A stretch of 64,000 nucleotides of DNA from Lycocorax pyrrhopterus obiensis. Its lineage: Eukaryota; Chordata; Aves; Passeriformes; Paradisaeidae. Positions 11,766-24,330 of this stretch are shown piece after piece. Position 1 is the stretch's first letter, and each line of letters begins with the position of its first letter. The stretch spans positions 74,227,935-74,291,934 of the forward strand of contig JACSVZ010000014.1 of the NCBI GenBank assembly GCA_014706295.1, read 5' to 3'. The notes beneath the pieces were generated by a model, which worked only from the letters and a program-made list of their open reading frames with translations, did not search any database and was not told the origin of the DNA. The position numbers were made by a program, and so were the translations under genes.

Positions 11766-14700
11766 GAAAAGCCTTAAAGATTTCAAAACAAGTGCTAGGT
11801 CAAAATTGATCCCGCCTTTTAAATGTGCATTAAGAAAAAGTATCTCAATTGTAGTGACTGTAGGTTTATTTTACAAAAATAGACATTGTACTGCAAGGAG
11901 CAGTTTGAGTATGAAACCAGAAAATGAAAACCTCCAGATACTGAGTGAAAAATAAGTTGTATTTTTTAAGCTAAGAAATCTATAAATAATAATTAAACAT
12001 AATTAAAGTGAAATATGTTGTCAGCTTTAATTAAACAATTGTCTTCAGTAAAATTGGGAAAATTAGGAAAATTTTTATAATCTATGATAATAAAACTTCT
12101 TTACTTCTGGTGGTTCACAACTCATTTTGGTTTCAAATTTCTTCTTGCTTTTGTTTAATAGACTGAATGCTAATATTACAATCTAAACAGTTCAATGGTA
12201 TCAGTGAATTATTTATTGTTGCTTAGCATGGTCACATTCAAGTGAAATTTCTAGACAGGTGAAAGTTTCAGTCTTGTTTCTCGAACAAAATATTTCCCTT
12301 TCCTATCAGAAAAAAACAGGTTAAAGAATTTTTATTCCCCACAAGGCTGCACAGCATGACTGTCACAATACTTTTTCTGAACATCCCCCTTTCCCTCCTC
12401 CTCTTCCACCATTTGTTTTGTTACCATTTTACCATTTTATGATAATCCTAAAAATGTCATTTATCATCACTGAAAAATGTCAGAAAGTGAACACATTATG
12501 TAAAGGGACTTTGATTTCATACAGAAATTGCCATGTTTAGGAACTATTATATCAACATTTATCAAATTATTGTCTGACCTTTCCATCCTTCTAACCCATA
12601 AGGGATTGAGCAATGGATTTAGTAGTGTTTAGACAGAATGCATCTTCAGGTTATAATTAATAGGCCAGTATTTAATCACTACGTTTGTGTGCTTACAGAT
12701 GAGGAAACTGTGAACTATTACTGCTGGCTTGGACTGAGGCACAATTACTGGTAGCTTACCCAGCAAAAGTGCTTGAGAGTTGCTGTACGCATTTGCACAT
12801 TTATAATTATGCAAAAAGCCCTGTCGTCTTACTTGACCTTTAAAGCACCCAATTTGCTGATTGTAGAAAAAGTATTTTAAAAGCCTGATGGAAATTTCAT
12901 AGAGTGCATGTATGACCCAGTGATTGTATCATCAGCAAACGCTAAACCATAATGGTTTAAAGTCATTATTCTAATTTGGCCAGACCCTGCTAGATTCAAT
13001 CAAACAAAATCAGAGGTGCATGGCTGACATTCTAACAAGCTTAGGGCAAAGGCAGCTCATGCTTTGAATTGTATTAACTTGTTTTCTGACACCAAATACT
13101 GGGAATTAATTTCAAATTATTTTTTTTAAAGTATGCACACAAAAATAATTTTACATATCAATCATATAAGCTATTAAGGACAAACTCAATAATATGTCTA
13201 AAGCTGATGTGAAAAGAACTGCTCAATATGGTGTTTGTGTGATAGAATTACATACACGGTCATGTAACTACTTACAACATCAACGTCTCAAAACCTGTAG
13301 AAGAAATAATAATTGAGAGAAAAACAGAAGTCGTTTGAGCAGCTGTACTTCACTTAACACATCTGTCAAATATTTAAAAAGAAAAGCCTGTCCCTCCCTC
13401 CCTGACCCTCTTCCCCTCCATCTTAAGAATTATGCTGCATTAAAACAAGTCTGATTTAACATATTTCTGAAATATTGTTCTCTTATTATTATGCTTTTAT
13501 TCATAATTACAATATCATTTTATCAGGAAAAGGAGAAATTTTAGTTATTTACAAAATCATGTTTTTTTTCCTTTGAGTCTCACTACCACTCTTTTCTGTA
13601 GAATGATATATCCGAGATGTCACACTGAGTTCAAGCACTAATAAAAATTTCTTGACCATTGCAAATAGAGCTACAGAGAATGATTGTGCCAGTTACACAC
13701 ATTATCAGCAAACATCTTTTGTAAGCCGTTAATGAAAAAGGCTTGCAGCAGAACCTCCTGTGTGTGCTTAGACATACAGCCATTGTATAATATCCAAAAA
13801 CATGGCAGGAAAAACATTTCTTTCCTTGATTCTAGATACATTTAGCTCCTTTTTTGCATTCATGCTAACTATTAATTATCAAGTTAAAAAAAAATTGAGG
13901 GGAGAACAAAAAAATCCCCTGAATCAATCCATTAAGATGCTAGTTTTCAGTCCACAGAACCAATACCCCAATTTATTTCTCTTCTACATTCTTGATTTTA
14001 GCCACAAACCAAAATTTTTATTCTTCATCTGAAGTTATTTGCTATAGGATGGACAGGCCACTTTGCATACACAAATATTTATAGGCCTTTCTTTAAGTAC
14101 GTATCACTCTGTTTGCATATTGTTCTGAAAGTACCTCAAAGCAGAATTACATGGAAAACATAGAGAACTGTTTGCAAATGTTACTAATGTTAACTCTCCA
14201 TTCTCTCAGTTAAAAACACGTGGAGGACTTTATGAAATAATATGTGAGAATCCATATATTACTATTTGACAGAAAATAGTTAAGAAAACTTTTTATGCTC
14301 TTTTTTGTAAGAATTTTCAGAAGGTAATTTTGCATTGTCAGAGATAAACTAAATTCATACTTTACCTATTGCATCCTACCCAAATTGCTTTTACAGAGCT
14401 GTGGGTTATTTCTTTGTGGCTTGGGAGTTTTTTGAGTTTTTTGGTTTTTTTATATGTGCTATTTTCACATAGATTTTTTGTGACACCCATATTACAAAGG
14501 CACTTGAACATCTTTAAATATAGATCTGATTGAACTCTCATTTGTTTCATGCACAGAGAGAAGGATAGGCTGGAAGAAATTCTTCCATGAAAGACTGGTT
14601 AAATTCTGATATTTCTTTACTGTCCTTTCTTACATGAAGATAAAGTGATTGCTGCCAGTTGGTTATTGGAATGCAAATGGCCTTTACATCATTAAAAAAA

Positions 14701-15340
14701 AATTGAAAGGAACCCAATTGTTTGCCTGGTACCTTCTGTTTGTTGTTGAGAATTTATGCACGTTGTTAACAGCAACACTTTTAAGAGGGTATGTGAGTGG
14801 GGGAGGGAAATGGGAATGTATATATTAATTTCAGGGCCTAATATTACCAACTTCAGCTTTAGGAATGATGCTTTTGAGGATAAGTATTATAGATTATTAT
14901 AGTACCTCTGCACTTTCTAAAATGCAGCTTGTTTTAAATTGCTTTTGTGGTTTGTATTTTGTGTGTGTGATGAGAAAGAAGGATATTTAAAATATTTCAG
15001 TTCAATAGATTTATTTTTTTCAAATTACAAAGTCTTCTTGGTATTGATAAAAATTGTCTAACTCTTTTTATTCAGTCATTTATGTGCTTTGGCTTTTTTT
15101 AGCAATTACACTGCCCAGATTTACAATATGGCTTCATTTTAATGGAATTTCAAACCCCAAAGACACGTCAAATAGCTTGTTAAATAACTTCTTTTATATT
15201 TATAGTTCTATAATATAAAACAACTATTTACTTTATTTTCTTTCCTTGTTGGTTTACTAACAACCTAATTGATTTGTCAGTTAGACAGTAATGTAAACAA
15301 TATATGGTGGTAAAATGTGCCTATTTCTGAATTTGTGCAG
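11766..15340. other. intron immediately upstream of exon A
   Basis: A+T-rich sequence with no recognised repeat. It contains a short C/T-rich tract at about 13386-13420 and homopolymer runs. The final bases before 15341 (tgcctatttctgaatttgtgcag) form a moderately pyrimidine-rich splice acceptor. Confidence 0.6.
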
Positions 15341-15491
15341 GCAGGGCATGGTACCATGTGAAGCAGAAATGTCAGTCCTGAAGTTGTCTTCAAATACAAG
15401 TATAACTAGGAATTTCTGGTCCAGTTCTTATTGGCTTGAAACAGGATCCATATTTGTTGGTGGTTTGCCTCATCGTTACGCAGCAAAACAG
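15341..15491 (+). CDS. EYS: internal exon A, laminin G-like domain (probable EYS)
   Basis: This is a splice-bounded open exon: an acceptor ending gtgcag, 151 bases, then a donor cag|gtattt. If the AG at 15340 is used, the exon brings one base of a shared codon plus 50 codons. The protein has the strand motif TGSIFVGGLP at residues 34-43, the hallmark of the late beta strands of a laminin G (LamG) domain, and an N-glycosylation sequon NTS at 18-20. It ends AAKQ in phase 0, exactly matching the phase-0 start of the exon at 45154, which supplies the remaining LamG core. Such domains lie in secreted or matrix proteins and bind glycans or protein partners. The assignment to EYS (photoreceptor extracellular matrix) rests on LamG type and very large introns. 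Laminin alpha, EGFLAM, CRB or SLIT relatives remain possible. The exon call is firm; the gene name is tentative. Confidence 0.6.
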
Positions 15492-18400
15492 GTATTTTTT
15501 ATTATTATTCTTTATTTTTATTTAAATTTGTATTATTTTTAGGAGTGGCATGTTGAATATAATATACCTGAAGAGATTTAAACCATGCAAAAAATAAAAA
15601 TTACTTACAGCTTTTTGAGAGTTGCATCTAAGGGATGAATATGGTCCCTTGCAGTGTATTTCTCATGTGTGGGACTATGGTAAGTGAACAAAAAGAGCAT
15701 TATGGTCTAAAATTATTATCTGAAATCCTGTTTGTCTTGATTAGTCAGAGTAAAGGAGCAAATATGATCAAATTTAGAGAAGGTACCTGTTACCTCAGGT
15801 GCTAGTTCTGTGAAGATGTGAAAAGTATAACTGCAATCTGTTCCAAAACAAAGGAGGCTCAGTTTGCATCCTGTGCTGGCATAGACAGGTATGTGTGAAA
15901 ATACACCAGGCAAGAGAAACCTGACCTGTGCAAGTGCATTAATGAATGAGAGATAGCACAGGAGCTTGAATTGACGGGGGTTTGTATGCAGCTTGGGTAA
16001 CCACGGTATGCAGGGATGAGAAGTATTATGCAGTGGGGCTTGTACAGAGCTAGAGAAGAAGAATACCCATAGGGTCATGCAGAGAGCTGGAGACAAGAGT
16101 TTTGGGGTAGTCACAATAACAGATACACATCACTTAAGTGATTTCCAGTATTTTCTTTTTTCTAAAGCAGGATGAGTACAGTTAGCAACCTCTGTTCCAG
16201 TTTATGACACTCAAACTCTTCATGCTTACACAGATCAAAGACCCAGGCCCTGTAATTCATTTGAGACTGGCGCCGTACACCCAGGGCACACTCAGTCCAG
16301 CTCCCAGCAGCATGGCCCCTGTGCAATGCAGCTCCCAATGCAGCTGGCTCAGCCTTCTACATCTTGTCAGGTGTCTGAGTATGGAGTGCACCTCTGCATC
16401 TAAGGGGTATTGTCATAGCTGTGTATAAATTTTTAAAATTAAATTGTTGACCTAAGGTGCCGGTGGCCTCGCTAGTCATAAAGCTCCAAGTCAGTCTCTG
16501 ACTCTCACTTATCTAAAGCCAACCTGTGTTGCTACCTGAACTATTTAACTCTCTTGTCTTGTTCCCAAATGTGTTTCCAGAATGTAAAACTATTCACCAT
16601 AACATAACCAAGACTATCTGTGAGTGTTTGTCTGTTTTCCACATGTAGTAAAATAAATAAATTAAACTGTTAGCACTGAGTTGGTGTAGTGCAGATCTCA
16701 TTTATCTGAACAGGGATCTTTGGATTGGTGTCACCCCACAACTGTAGCAAAACTAGTCTGCAGGGGTTTTGTTTCCCCAGTGCACTGTAAAAACTGGACA
16801 TATGTAGTCCAGTTTTCATTTTTTAAGCCATACTTTCAGGTAGGCTTCACCCTATGCAATTGATTTAACCTTTATATTTCTGTCCATTCTTCAGTAAGTG
16901 AAGGTCATCTTATCATGAGGCAAATAGAGTCATTTCAAGCACAGGAGTGTTTTTGATGCTGCTACTGTAATGCAGCATTTCTAGGTTGCTTTCACCTTAT
17001 AATAAATTGCACAGTAATCAGTGATGTGACAAGACTGTTGAAATCCACCTTAAAAGTTCTTGTGAGTAGGTGCTTTTTAGGTTGTAAAATATTCAGCAAA
17101 AAGTGTACTTCTAAGTAGCTCGTACTGACATTAAAAGAACACATCAAGCAATATTCATAGTTATACAAGTTTTCCCTTGATTCAAATGTTCATACACAAA
17201 CAATATTTTCCTCTGGAATATTTTATCCTGAGTTGTATATAGAATTTTATTTACTACAGAAATGTATCTTCAAGAAATGCTCTATACTAATGAGATATAT
17301 GAAAATTATATTTTCAATGTTTAAATGAACTGTCTTCTAGAAGCGCAGAGAAATTTTTGGGGGATACCCCAAAGAATTTACAGTGAAGGCTTGGAGAAGT
17401 TCAATTCATGTAGTGTATTTTGGAGCAGGTAAAGAAGCAATTTGTTTGAGGGATATAGTAATAATGTGTATATGAGAATGAATTTTGAGATGATAAATAG
17501 CTCTTTACTAGCTGAAGGCCAAATAAAATCCAGAAAAATAAATTTACCTTAGGGAAGTTCAAATAGCTGTGAAACACAATGGTTTAAAGGTAAGGTACTG
17601 CTAAAAAATTTGCCTGCATGTGTTGGATTGTCAAATCAACATGGGCTTTCTTTTTTTTGAGAATGCTGCAGTTAAATTGTATTCTTAATGCAGGATTAAT
17701 ATGTGAGATGTTGTGGTTCATGCTTGTTATCTAAATTAGGTAATAGATGTGGGATATGTACAAGTGCTCAAGCTGCTGATACTTAACCTCTATTAGTACT
17801 TGGAAAGCATATGTTCCTATAACCTCCCCAAAAAGGCAAAAATACATCCTCTACTCTCAGTTACCTCTCTAGTTTTCCACTGAACTGTCTTGCAGCTCTC
17901 TTTCTGTTTGAGGTGACATCAGCCTTTTATTTCACTTAATTTTCTTCACTTATTTGTGATTTTTGTGTTCATTTTGATCTTAGTATCTCGTTTTGCTTAA
18001 TTTTTATGCTTTTGTAGCTTTAGGGAAGTTCAAGTTTCCTTGGCTTCCGTGTCAAAGTCTGTAGGCTACAAGACAAATACAGTCTATAAAGACTGGGTTT
18101 TTTCCTTTTTGTCAGGAAATGGAGAACTGCCTGTCCAAGTACTCTTTATGTGGGCTTTTCAATCCCAACAGTAGGAAACCACTCCAGAAAGTTTCTTTCC
18201 CATCAGTTTAGACCCAGGCAGTCAGTCTTCTATTGTAAAACCTTCATCATCCCTGAAAGAGAACAGGTCTGTTTCTGACCTTCGTCCTGCAGTTTGCTTC
18301 AAGGGAGATTTCTGCTCCAGCTGAGACTCAGCTTTTTCTGACAAGTGCTCTGATCACTCTTGGAGTCAAGTTGGATAATGACCCTTGTGATATCCACAGT

Positions 18401-19134
18401 ATTCACCGAATAATACGTTGCCTTGTTTTAGCTCCTTCTCTCAAAGGAGTAGTTCACTTTGCTGTTGGCTCTCCTACCTTCCCATACCATGGAAGTTGCA
18501 GAGAACAGTGACTTCAGACCCCAGACTCCTTCAGTTTCTGGCTAACAGGAACTTCTAGCCATCAGTACCAGAAACTGTTGACATGGGAGTCCCATATTAC
18601 TGGAAATTACTCATGTTAAATTATTAATTTCTAGGCTAGATTCCTCTTCCTTTCATTTTGATTGAAGTTTGAGATGATCTATGAAGCCCTCAGGGTAAAA
18701 TATTGTCTCCTCTGATGATTTCCTATACATTTTCCTTATCAGGTCTCAAATGTCCGTGCATTTTTTCCACATATTTCCTTTTTTTCTGTGCTATTATTTG
18801 GTATTCCTTAGAGTCAGAGTGCCCTCAATATGTAAGGCAAGGTGCAACAATTCTACTGATTTCCCTAGTTTCTGCCACAGCTCTCTTCAGGAGATCAGAG
18901 CCTTACCCTCAAGCAGTGAAGTATTTAAAAGAATATCTGTAACATCTGGTGAAGCAATACCATAATACCCAATAGATTTCTTCAGTATTCAGAAGATATC
19001 AGATCTCCCAAATCACAGTCCTAGTGTCTGTGGTTGGTGACAAGAAACACTAGAGCAAGATAAAGTTATGGACTACTTAAGTAAACCAGACGTATAAAGT
19101 ACCATGCATCCAGAAGGATGCTTACAAGCGTGCA
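15492..19134. other. start of the large intron; unidentified block at 15.7-16.7 kb
   Basis: Intron after exon A. Positions 15716-16114 are open on the minus strand for 132 codons with no recognised domain. Positions 16260-16600 are less A+T-rich than the surroundings and hold a TATA-like string (gtgtataaat, about 16420-16429), with cataaagctcc about 50 bases later. That arrangement could be an old LTR, but I cannot name it. The rest (16.7-19.1 kb) is unrecognised A+T-rich sequence. Confidence 0.45.
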
Positions 19135-19462
19135 CCCCTGGCTGATGTTATCCCAAAGCCACTCTCCACTACCTCTGAATGCCTGGAGCTGATGACAGGG
19201 AAAAAGACAAATGTAATGTCATGTTCATCTTCAAAAAGCCAAGGAGGAAGATGGGCAAGCATGAGCTGATCAGGTCAATATCAGAACTATGTTCCTGAGA
19301 CAAATATAGCAACAAAAGAAGGACAAGCAGGCCCTTGGGAACAGCCAGCATGGGTTTAACAAAGGGAAACTGCCTGACCCATATGTTTACATTCCCTGTT
19401 GAGATGACTGGCTCTGTGGGCAAGGGGAGGGCAGTGGACAATCTTTACTTTGTGTCCCACAC
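19135..19462 (+). mobile_element. degraded CR1 reverse-transcriptase fragment
   Basis: The DNA follows the CR1 RT region in order: ctgatgttat...gccactctc, then aatgt..catgttcatcttcaaaaag with a ccaaggaggaagat block, then gccagcatgggtttaacaaa and gatgactggctctgtggg, then gggcagtgga before the expected YLDFSKAF box. These correspond to the CR1 stretches IFKKGxKED, SQHGFTKG and FYDEMTG. Frameshifts and stops break all frames, so it is a fossil. It stops before the catalytic FADD box. It lies in sense orientation to the predicted gene. Confidence 0.75.
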
Positions 19463-22179
19463 AGCTGAACTCCCAGCTCCTCTATCTCCTCTCTCTGAGA
19501 GGCACAGGAGGACTGGAAATGGGGGTTATAATCAGACCATAACAGTTTGTCTCTGCCACTTCTTCCTCTTACACATCTACAGTCCTCTTAGCTATCCACA
19601 GGCCAAAGATGGAAAAAGTATTTGACTTGGTGTGAATTCTGAAGGATCCGAAGATGTGGGTAGAGAACAAGGTAACAAATACACACACTGAAACACCTTG
19701 AATGAATTCATCCAAGTTCGAGCACTGCAATCTGTTTCATGTGCAGCAAGAAATGGTTTCTACGACTGTAAACTGTTCTTTGCAAAGTTTAGTGTTTAGT
19801 GGATTCATCTGACAGTGTAGGAAGGCATTGCTGAGCAGTCAGCATGAAAGCTAAACTATAAAAAGCTGGCTGGCAGACATCTTGTCCTGCTGTCTCTACA
19901 CAGTGAGAAAAAAACCCTTCAGTTCTGGGCCAGCTTTGTTTATTACTTATTTTTATATTCTATCCTCTTTCTTTGATAAAGAATACGATAGGAATACTTC
20001 AGACTTGCCACAGATAAATGGCAAAATCAGCTAAACAATTAAACAGCATCATATTTTTAAAACATTGGGGTTTTAAAGCTGTTTATGATCACTGTTTTTT
20101 AAGACATAAAAATCAATAACAAAGGAAGAGAAACCAAATTACACACAGAAAAAACCCCTTTTTGAACAGAAGTTGAAAAAAGGTATTATTTTTGAAATCT
20201 CAAGACATGTTTCAGAATAATTAATTTCATGCTAGCTTTAGTATTGTTAATTGTTTACAATAGCTTTTTCTCTGCAGAGAAGATTGGTACACTCAAAGGG
20301 AAATTAAAGATTGTTTTCAAATACCTACAGCAGCAGTTGATTGCAGTAATACTGTTATTTCTGTTGCTATAATTGCTCCAGTAATTTATATTTCTAGACC
20401 TAATAGTATTTTAGTATTGAGAATGTGAAATGTCATTATATCTTCGTATTCCTTTTCAACTGAAGCAGTTCTCTATAATTAAACTTTGCAAGTATTGAAG
20501 CAGGGAAGTTTCAGAAGGGAAGGAAGCTTCTGTACCAGGAGAGCAATCTTCTAAATAAAGATAAAAGATTAGGTGGAATGTGTGCACATATATACATGGG
20601 CATCAATAGGTTACCAATGGGGAAATGGCAACAGATAATTGAGTGATATGCCCAGGATCATAGTGTGTTAATGCTATAACTAAGGTGAGATGGAAATCAT
20701 TATACATCTAAATACTCAGACTAGGAGACCATAGTAGTCTAGTGGGCTTGTACTTTAAATACAAATGTGTAAAATACACTGTGCATATGTAAGAACACAT
20801 ATAGTTTTCCCATGAAAAAGAGATAATGTGACATCACAGCCATATGTACCACTCAGTTTTAAGATATTCTCAGGTATGTACATATGCAAATAAAAATGTT
20901 TTAAACATTTTAATAACCAACTGCTAAAACATACAAAATTACATTCTTTCTCTTTTAATAACTCATCCACAATTCCGTGGCATTGAGTGAAGAAATGGAC
21001 AATGTGAAACAGATGTTACAAAATACAGAATCAGTCCCTTAATTTGGAATGTTCCAAAAGCAGTTTGCTCTGTGTTACAGCTGCTGTGCTTCCATAGACT
21101 AACACAACAGTAACCCCTCTGTAACTGTCTAGTTAGAAACAGTTTATGATCCATTTCCCTTGCCAGAGCATTGCAAAGCAGTAGGAGAATTTAGCACAAT
21201 CTGTGCACAGTGTTTTAGATTTGATTATCTGGCATTCACCTTCTCTGATAAATCTTGGGCTCTGACAGCAGCTTTCACATTATAATTTATAACAATATAA
21301 TATGTACATGATTCTTTAACATCCGGCTCCAGTAATTGCTGGATGTGAGCAAATTACAGTTTTCCTGACCCAGTTAATACTCCCTGGGCTGCAGTGTTCA
21401 GCCTGAGAAGATTCCTGGGGAAGCCAACAAAGGAAAGAACATCCAATCTGTCACAGGATTGCAAGGCACAGTAGACTGTTACATGGCTGCAATTGTTTGC
21501 TATAGTGGTATAACCAAGAATGGGTAGTTTGAAACCTTAGAGGGACCAGTTCTTGAACATTCACACATTTCCTGTTGTTCCACATCATATCTGAAATTTT
21601 CACATTTAAATATTAAAAATCATATGTTCTGTAAGATCATTTTTAAGGCAGACTGGTTATAAGGTTTTTTTTTTCATTAGATCATAAATCTGCCTAGGAA
21701 TTGTCCAAAGGATATTTCGTATTTGATATAACTTAAAGAATTATCTGATCCATCAGTTTAAGCTCTAGCCCACAATAGACTAAGTGTAAGCCAGTTACCA
21801 AGCATTAGTCTTCCCTCTAGGTATAGTGAAATACAGGTAGCTGTTTACCTTGTAGTAGCTATGCACTAGAGTTTAAGGTTCTGCTGTGGTGCAGAAAATG
21901 AAAATGAACACTGTTGACTCTTTTATCCAGATTCTCATCGTGGTTTTAGTGCTACATTGCTGAAACTGTGAGTTGTTCCTGTTTGTATCAATTCCAAAAT
22001 CTATATTTTTCAAAAAATGAGATTAAATTGTTTGTCCTTATATTTATGCCACTCTCTTTTAATTTGACTTTTCCTACACACATTATACATCTTCCAAGTC
22101 GGCTCTGTTGTCAGGTTTGTGATTTACAATATTCAGAAAGGGTCTTTCAGAGTGTTTGTTGATTGGAAATGAATTTTGG
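19463..22179. other. intronic sequence without recognised features
   Basis: A+T-rich sequence with short unrecognised open frames (60-96 codons). I see no repeat family and no exon-like segment. Confidence 0.55.
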
Positions 22180-24330
22180 ATCCTGAGGAGCATCTGACTT
22201 TTTTTTGAATATTGACATGACAGTCTTAGATCCTGACAAGTATTTACTTTCTGCTATCCTACTTAGGGTATGCTTTGACTATGTCTTTGCATCACCTGAA
22301 TGCTTATCTTAATTTAGAGCACCACTTATTGTTACTGAATTTATTTTATATATTTATGCACTTTTAGACATCAAATAAATATTTGTCGCATCACCAAAAA
22401 TGCTTCTACATGTCAATATTTCATTGGCTACTGTCAGATATTCTGGTATTTGTTCTTCTTTAGATTGATAGGTCATGGTCTACAGGCTCTGTTCTTATAT
22501 AATTAATTATTACCCTGAAATCAGGGGTCCGGTTTCTTGAGTGGAGAGATGTTTTGCCTGTTCTGAATAGCTTGTTTTGATCAGCACACTTTTTAGCATC
22601 AGTACTTCTTACACTGTCAGACAATTTGTGAATGTGTTTAACAGCATAAGACTCAGTGGGCAATATTTGTTGCATCTAACCAGTGTGAAAACTCACCTAA
22701 TATTGGCAATTTTTGTCTTTTCTTTTATCCAGTTTGTTCACCACCCACCCAAAAAGACCCCTTCCTGTATTTCCCACAATTACTAATTTTCTTTAAGAAC
22801 CTTTGCTTGGGTACAATGTCAAAACATTTTTGGAAATTAGGTTGCCTCTGGTTTTGGGTGACCCTCTTATATAGGACTGTTAATGTGTTGAAGGGATACT
22901 AATAATTGGGGAAGCATAACTTCCTTAAACGAAATTTTAGATTCATGATGTCATATTGTCCCGTGTTTTTGCTACTTAACGTTCTTTATTACAACATTCA
23001 GGAATTTTCTTCTGAATATAGATTTGCTGGGCTTTAGTTTGCCTCAATCATTTTGGCCTTTCATTGTCCCTTTTGAAATGCCAGTATTGTATTTGCCACT
23101 TTCCTCTATATTGTTACAACATGATTTAATTAAAAATCTATGTAAAATTTTTGCACAATTCCAGGCTTCCTAGTTTTCACATATTAGAAAGTTTTGATGA
23201 GCATAGAACAACCCCCCCAGGGAGATGATGGAGTCCCTGTCACTGGAGGTTCTCAATATGTGATTGGACAGGGTGCTAGATAATCTCATCTAAATTCCCT
23301 TTTACATGAAAGGTTGGACCAGATGATCTCGTGAGATTCCTTTCAGCCTGGGATGCTCTATGATTTTACGGCTTAAGCACTTTTTTCAGCCTAAAATAAA
23401 ATATATCCCAGAACATTTTTAAATATGCATAACAGTAGATTTAATTTAGAGGATATTACTTTTAAACCTTCATCCATATTTTGGCCTGAAAAATGTTGAC
23501 TAATCATCTTCTTTATTTTGCTGCTTTGACAGTCAATCTCTCTTTTTTTAATTTTTTTTTTTAAAGTTATGCTTGACTTTTGCCTACTTGATCATATGTA
23601 GTTACGGAACTCTGTGGAAGTGTTCTTCTGTAACATGCAAGCATTTTTCCCATTGAGATTTCTATTTGTTTTTATCCTTACTAACCTTGTCCTGATGCAG
23701 TTAAACCTTCTGGTGGATTTTTAAGTGTGATTTGCTCCCAGGAGAACACTGAATTTGAGTATATTGTAGTCAGCGTTTTTAATGTTTTGGGGTTTTTTTA
23801 ATTATATCTTGAAATATTGAAACATATTCTTCGCCTAGCTTAATGAAAAACCAAGAGTTATATCTCTTGTAGTTTCTCTAATGGTTCCAAGAAACCATTA
23901 TTTACAGCATCTAAAAATGTAGTCCCTTCAGCACATTTTGTCATGATTTCTTACCAGACTGCTTGGGAGTAATTAAACTCAGTTATTACCATCTTTTCTG
24001 CCTTATCCCTTCTAACCTGCTTTAGGATTTAGCAAATGCTATCATCACCTTGGTGATATATAGTATTGCTCGAATACAATATTTTTTTTCTGCATGAAAT
24101 TTTAGTGCAAAAATTTTGCCAGTTTGTATTTATTTATTTGACTACTTTTGTTGTATTGCCTTTTTCTGGTGCAGCCTATGCCTTACATGATTTTTGCTCT
24201 TGCATCATAGTATCCTAGTGTTTATATTTCTACCATGAAGATGCTTATCATATTTGTATTGTTTTACTGCTTTCTTTCCTTTTTAGAATTCAGGTATTTT
24301 TCCATAGACAGTTACTCTTCTTTTGAAAAA
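22180..24330 (-). mobile_element. ancient CR1/L3-like LINE ORF2 remnant, minus strand
   Basis: Read on the minus strand, the block keeps the order of an amniote CR1/L3 element. The apurinic endonuclease part lies at higher coordinates and the RT part at lower coordinates. In the endonuclease part (about 23860-24010) the minus strand reads VITEFNY (for the usual VIMGDFNYP), then TTFLDAVNNGFLEPL (for the usual FLDxVNDxFLEQL). In the RT part the + strand shows the reversed blocks 'cctttgcttgggtacaatgtc' (about 22801-22821), 'gctgggctttagtttgcc' (about 23025-23043) and 'gccagtattgtatttgccac' (about 23080-23099). These parallel the RT segments around VPHKxLIxKL, NYRPVSLT and the preceding motif. 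Stops are frequent and drift is heavy, so this is an old copy. A younger CR1 interrupts it at 23210-23370. The outer limits are approximate, and 22480-22780 matches poorly. Confidence 0.65.
23210..23370 (+). mobile_element. CR1 LINE 3' end, short, nested in an older LINE
   Basis: This is a typical CR1 3' UTR: gggagatgatggagtccctg, then actggaggttctcaat, gattggacagggtgctagat, then ttggaccagatgatctc, and a degraded terminus ctatgattttacgg. It lies between the RT-like and endonuclease-like halves of the older minus-strand LINE, so it inserted later. It has no coding capacity. Confidence 0.85.

Noticed and set aside
15716..16114. 132-codon minus-strand open frame as a gene
   Set aside because: No domain, no conserved motif and no acceptor/donor arrangement. 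Kept only as part of an unidentified block.
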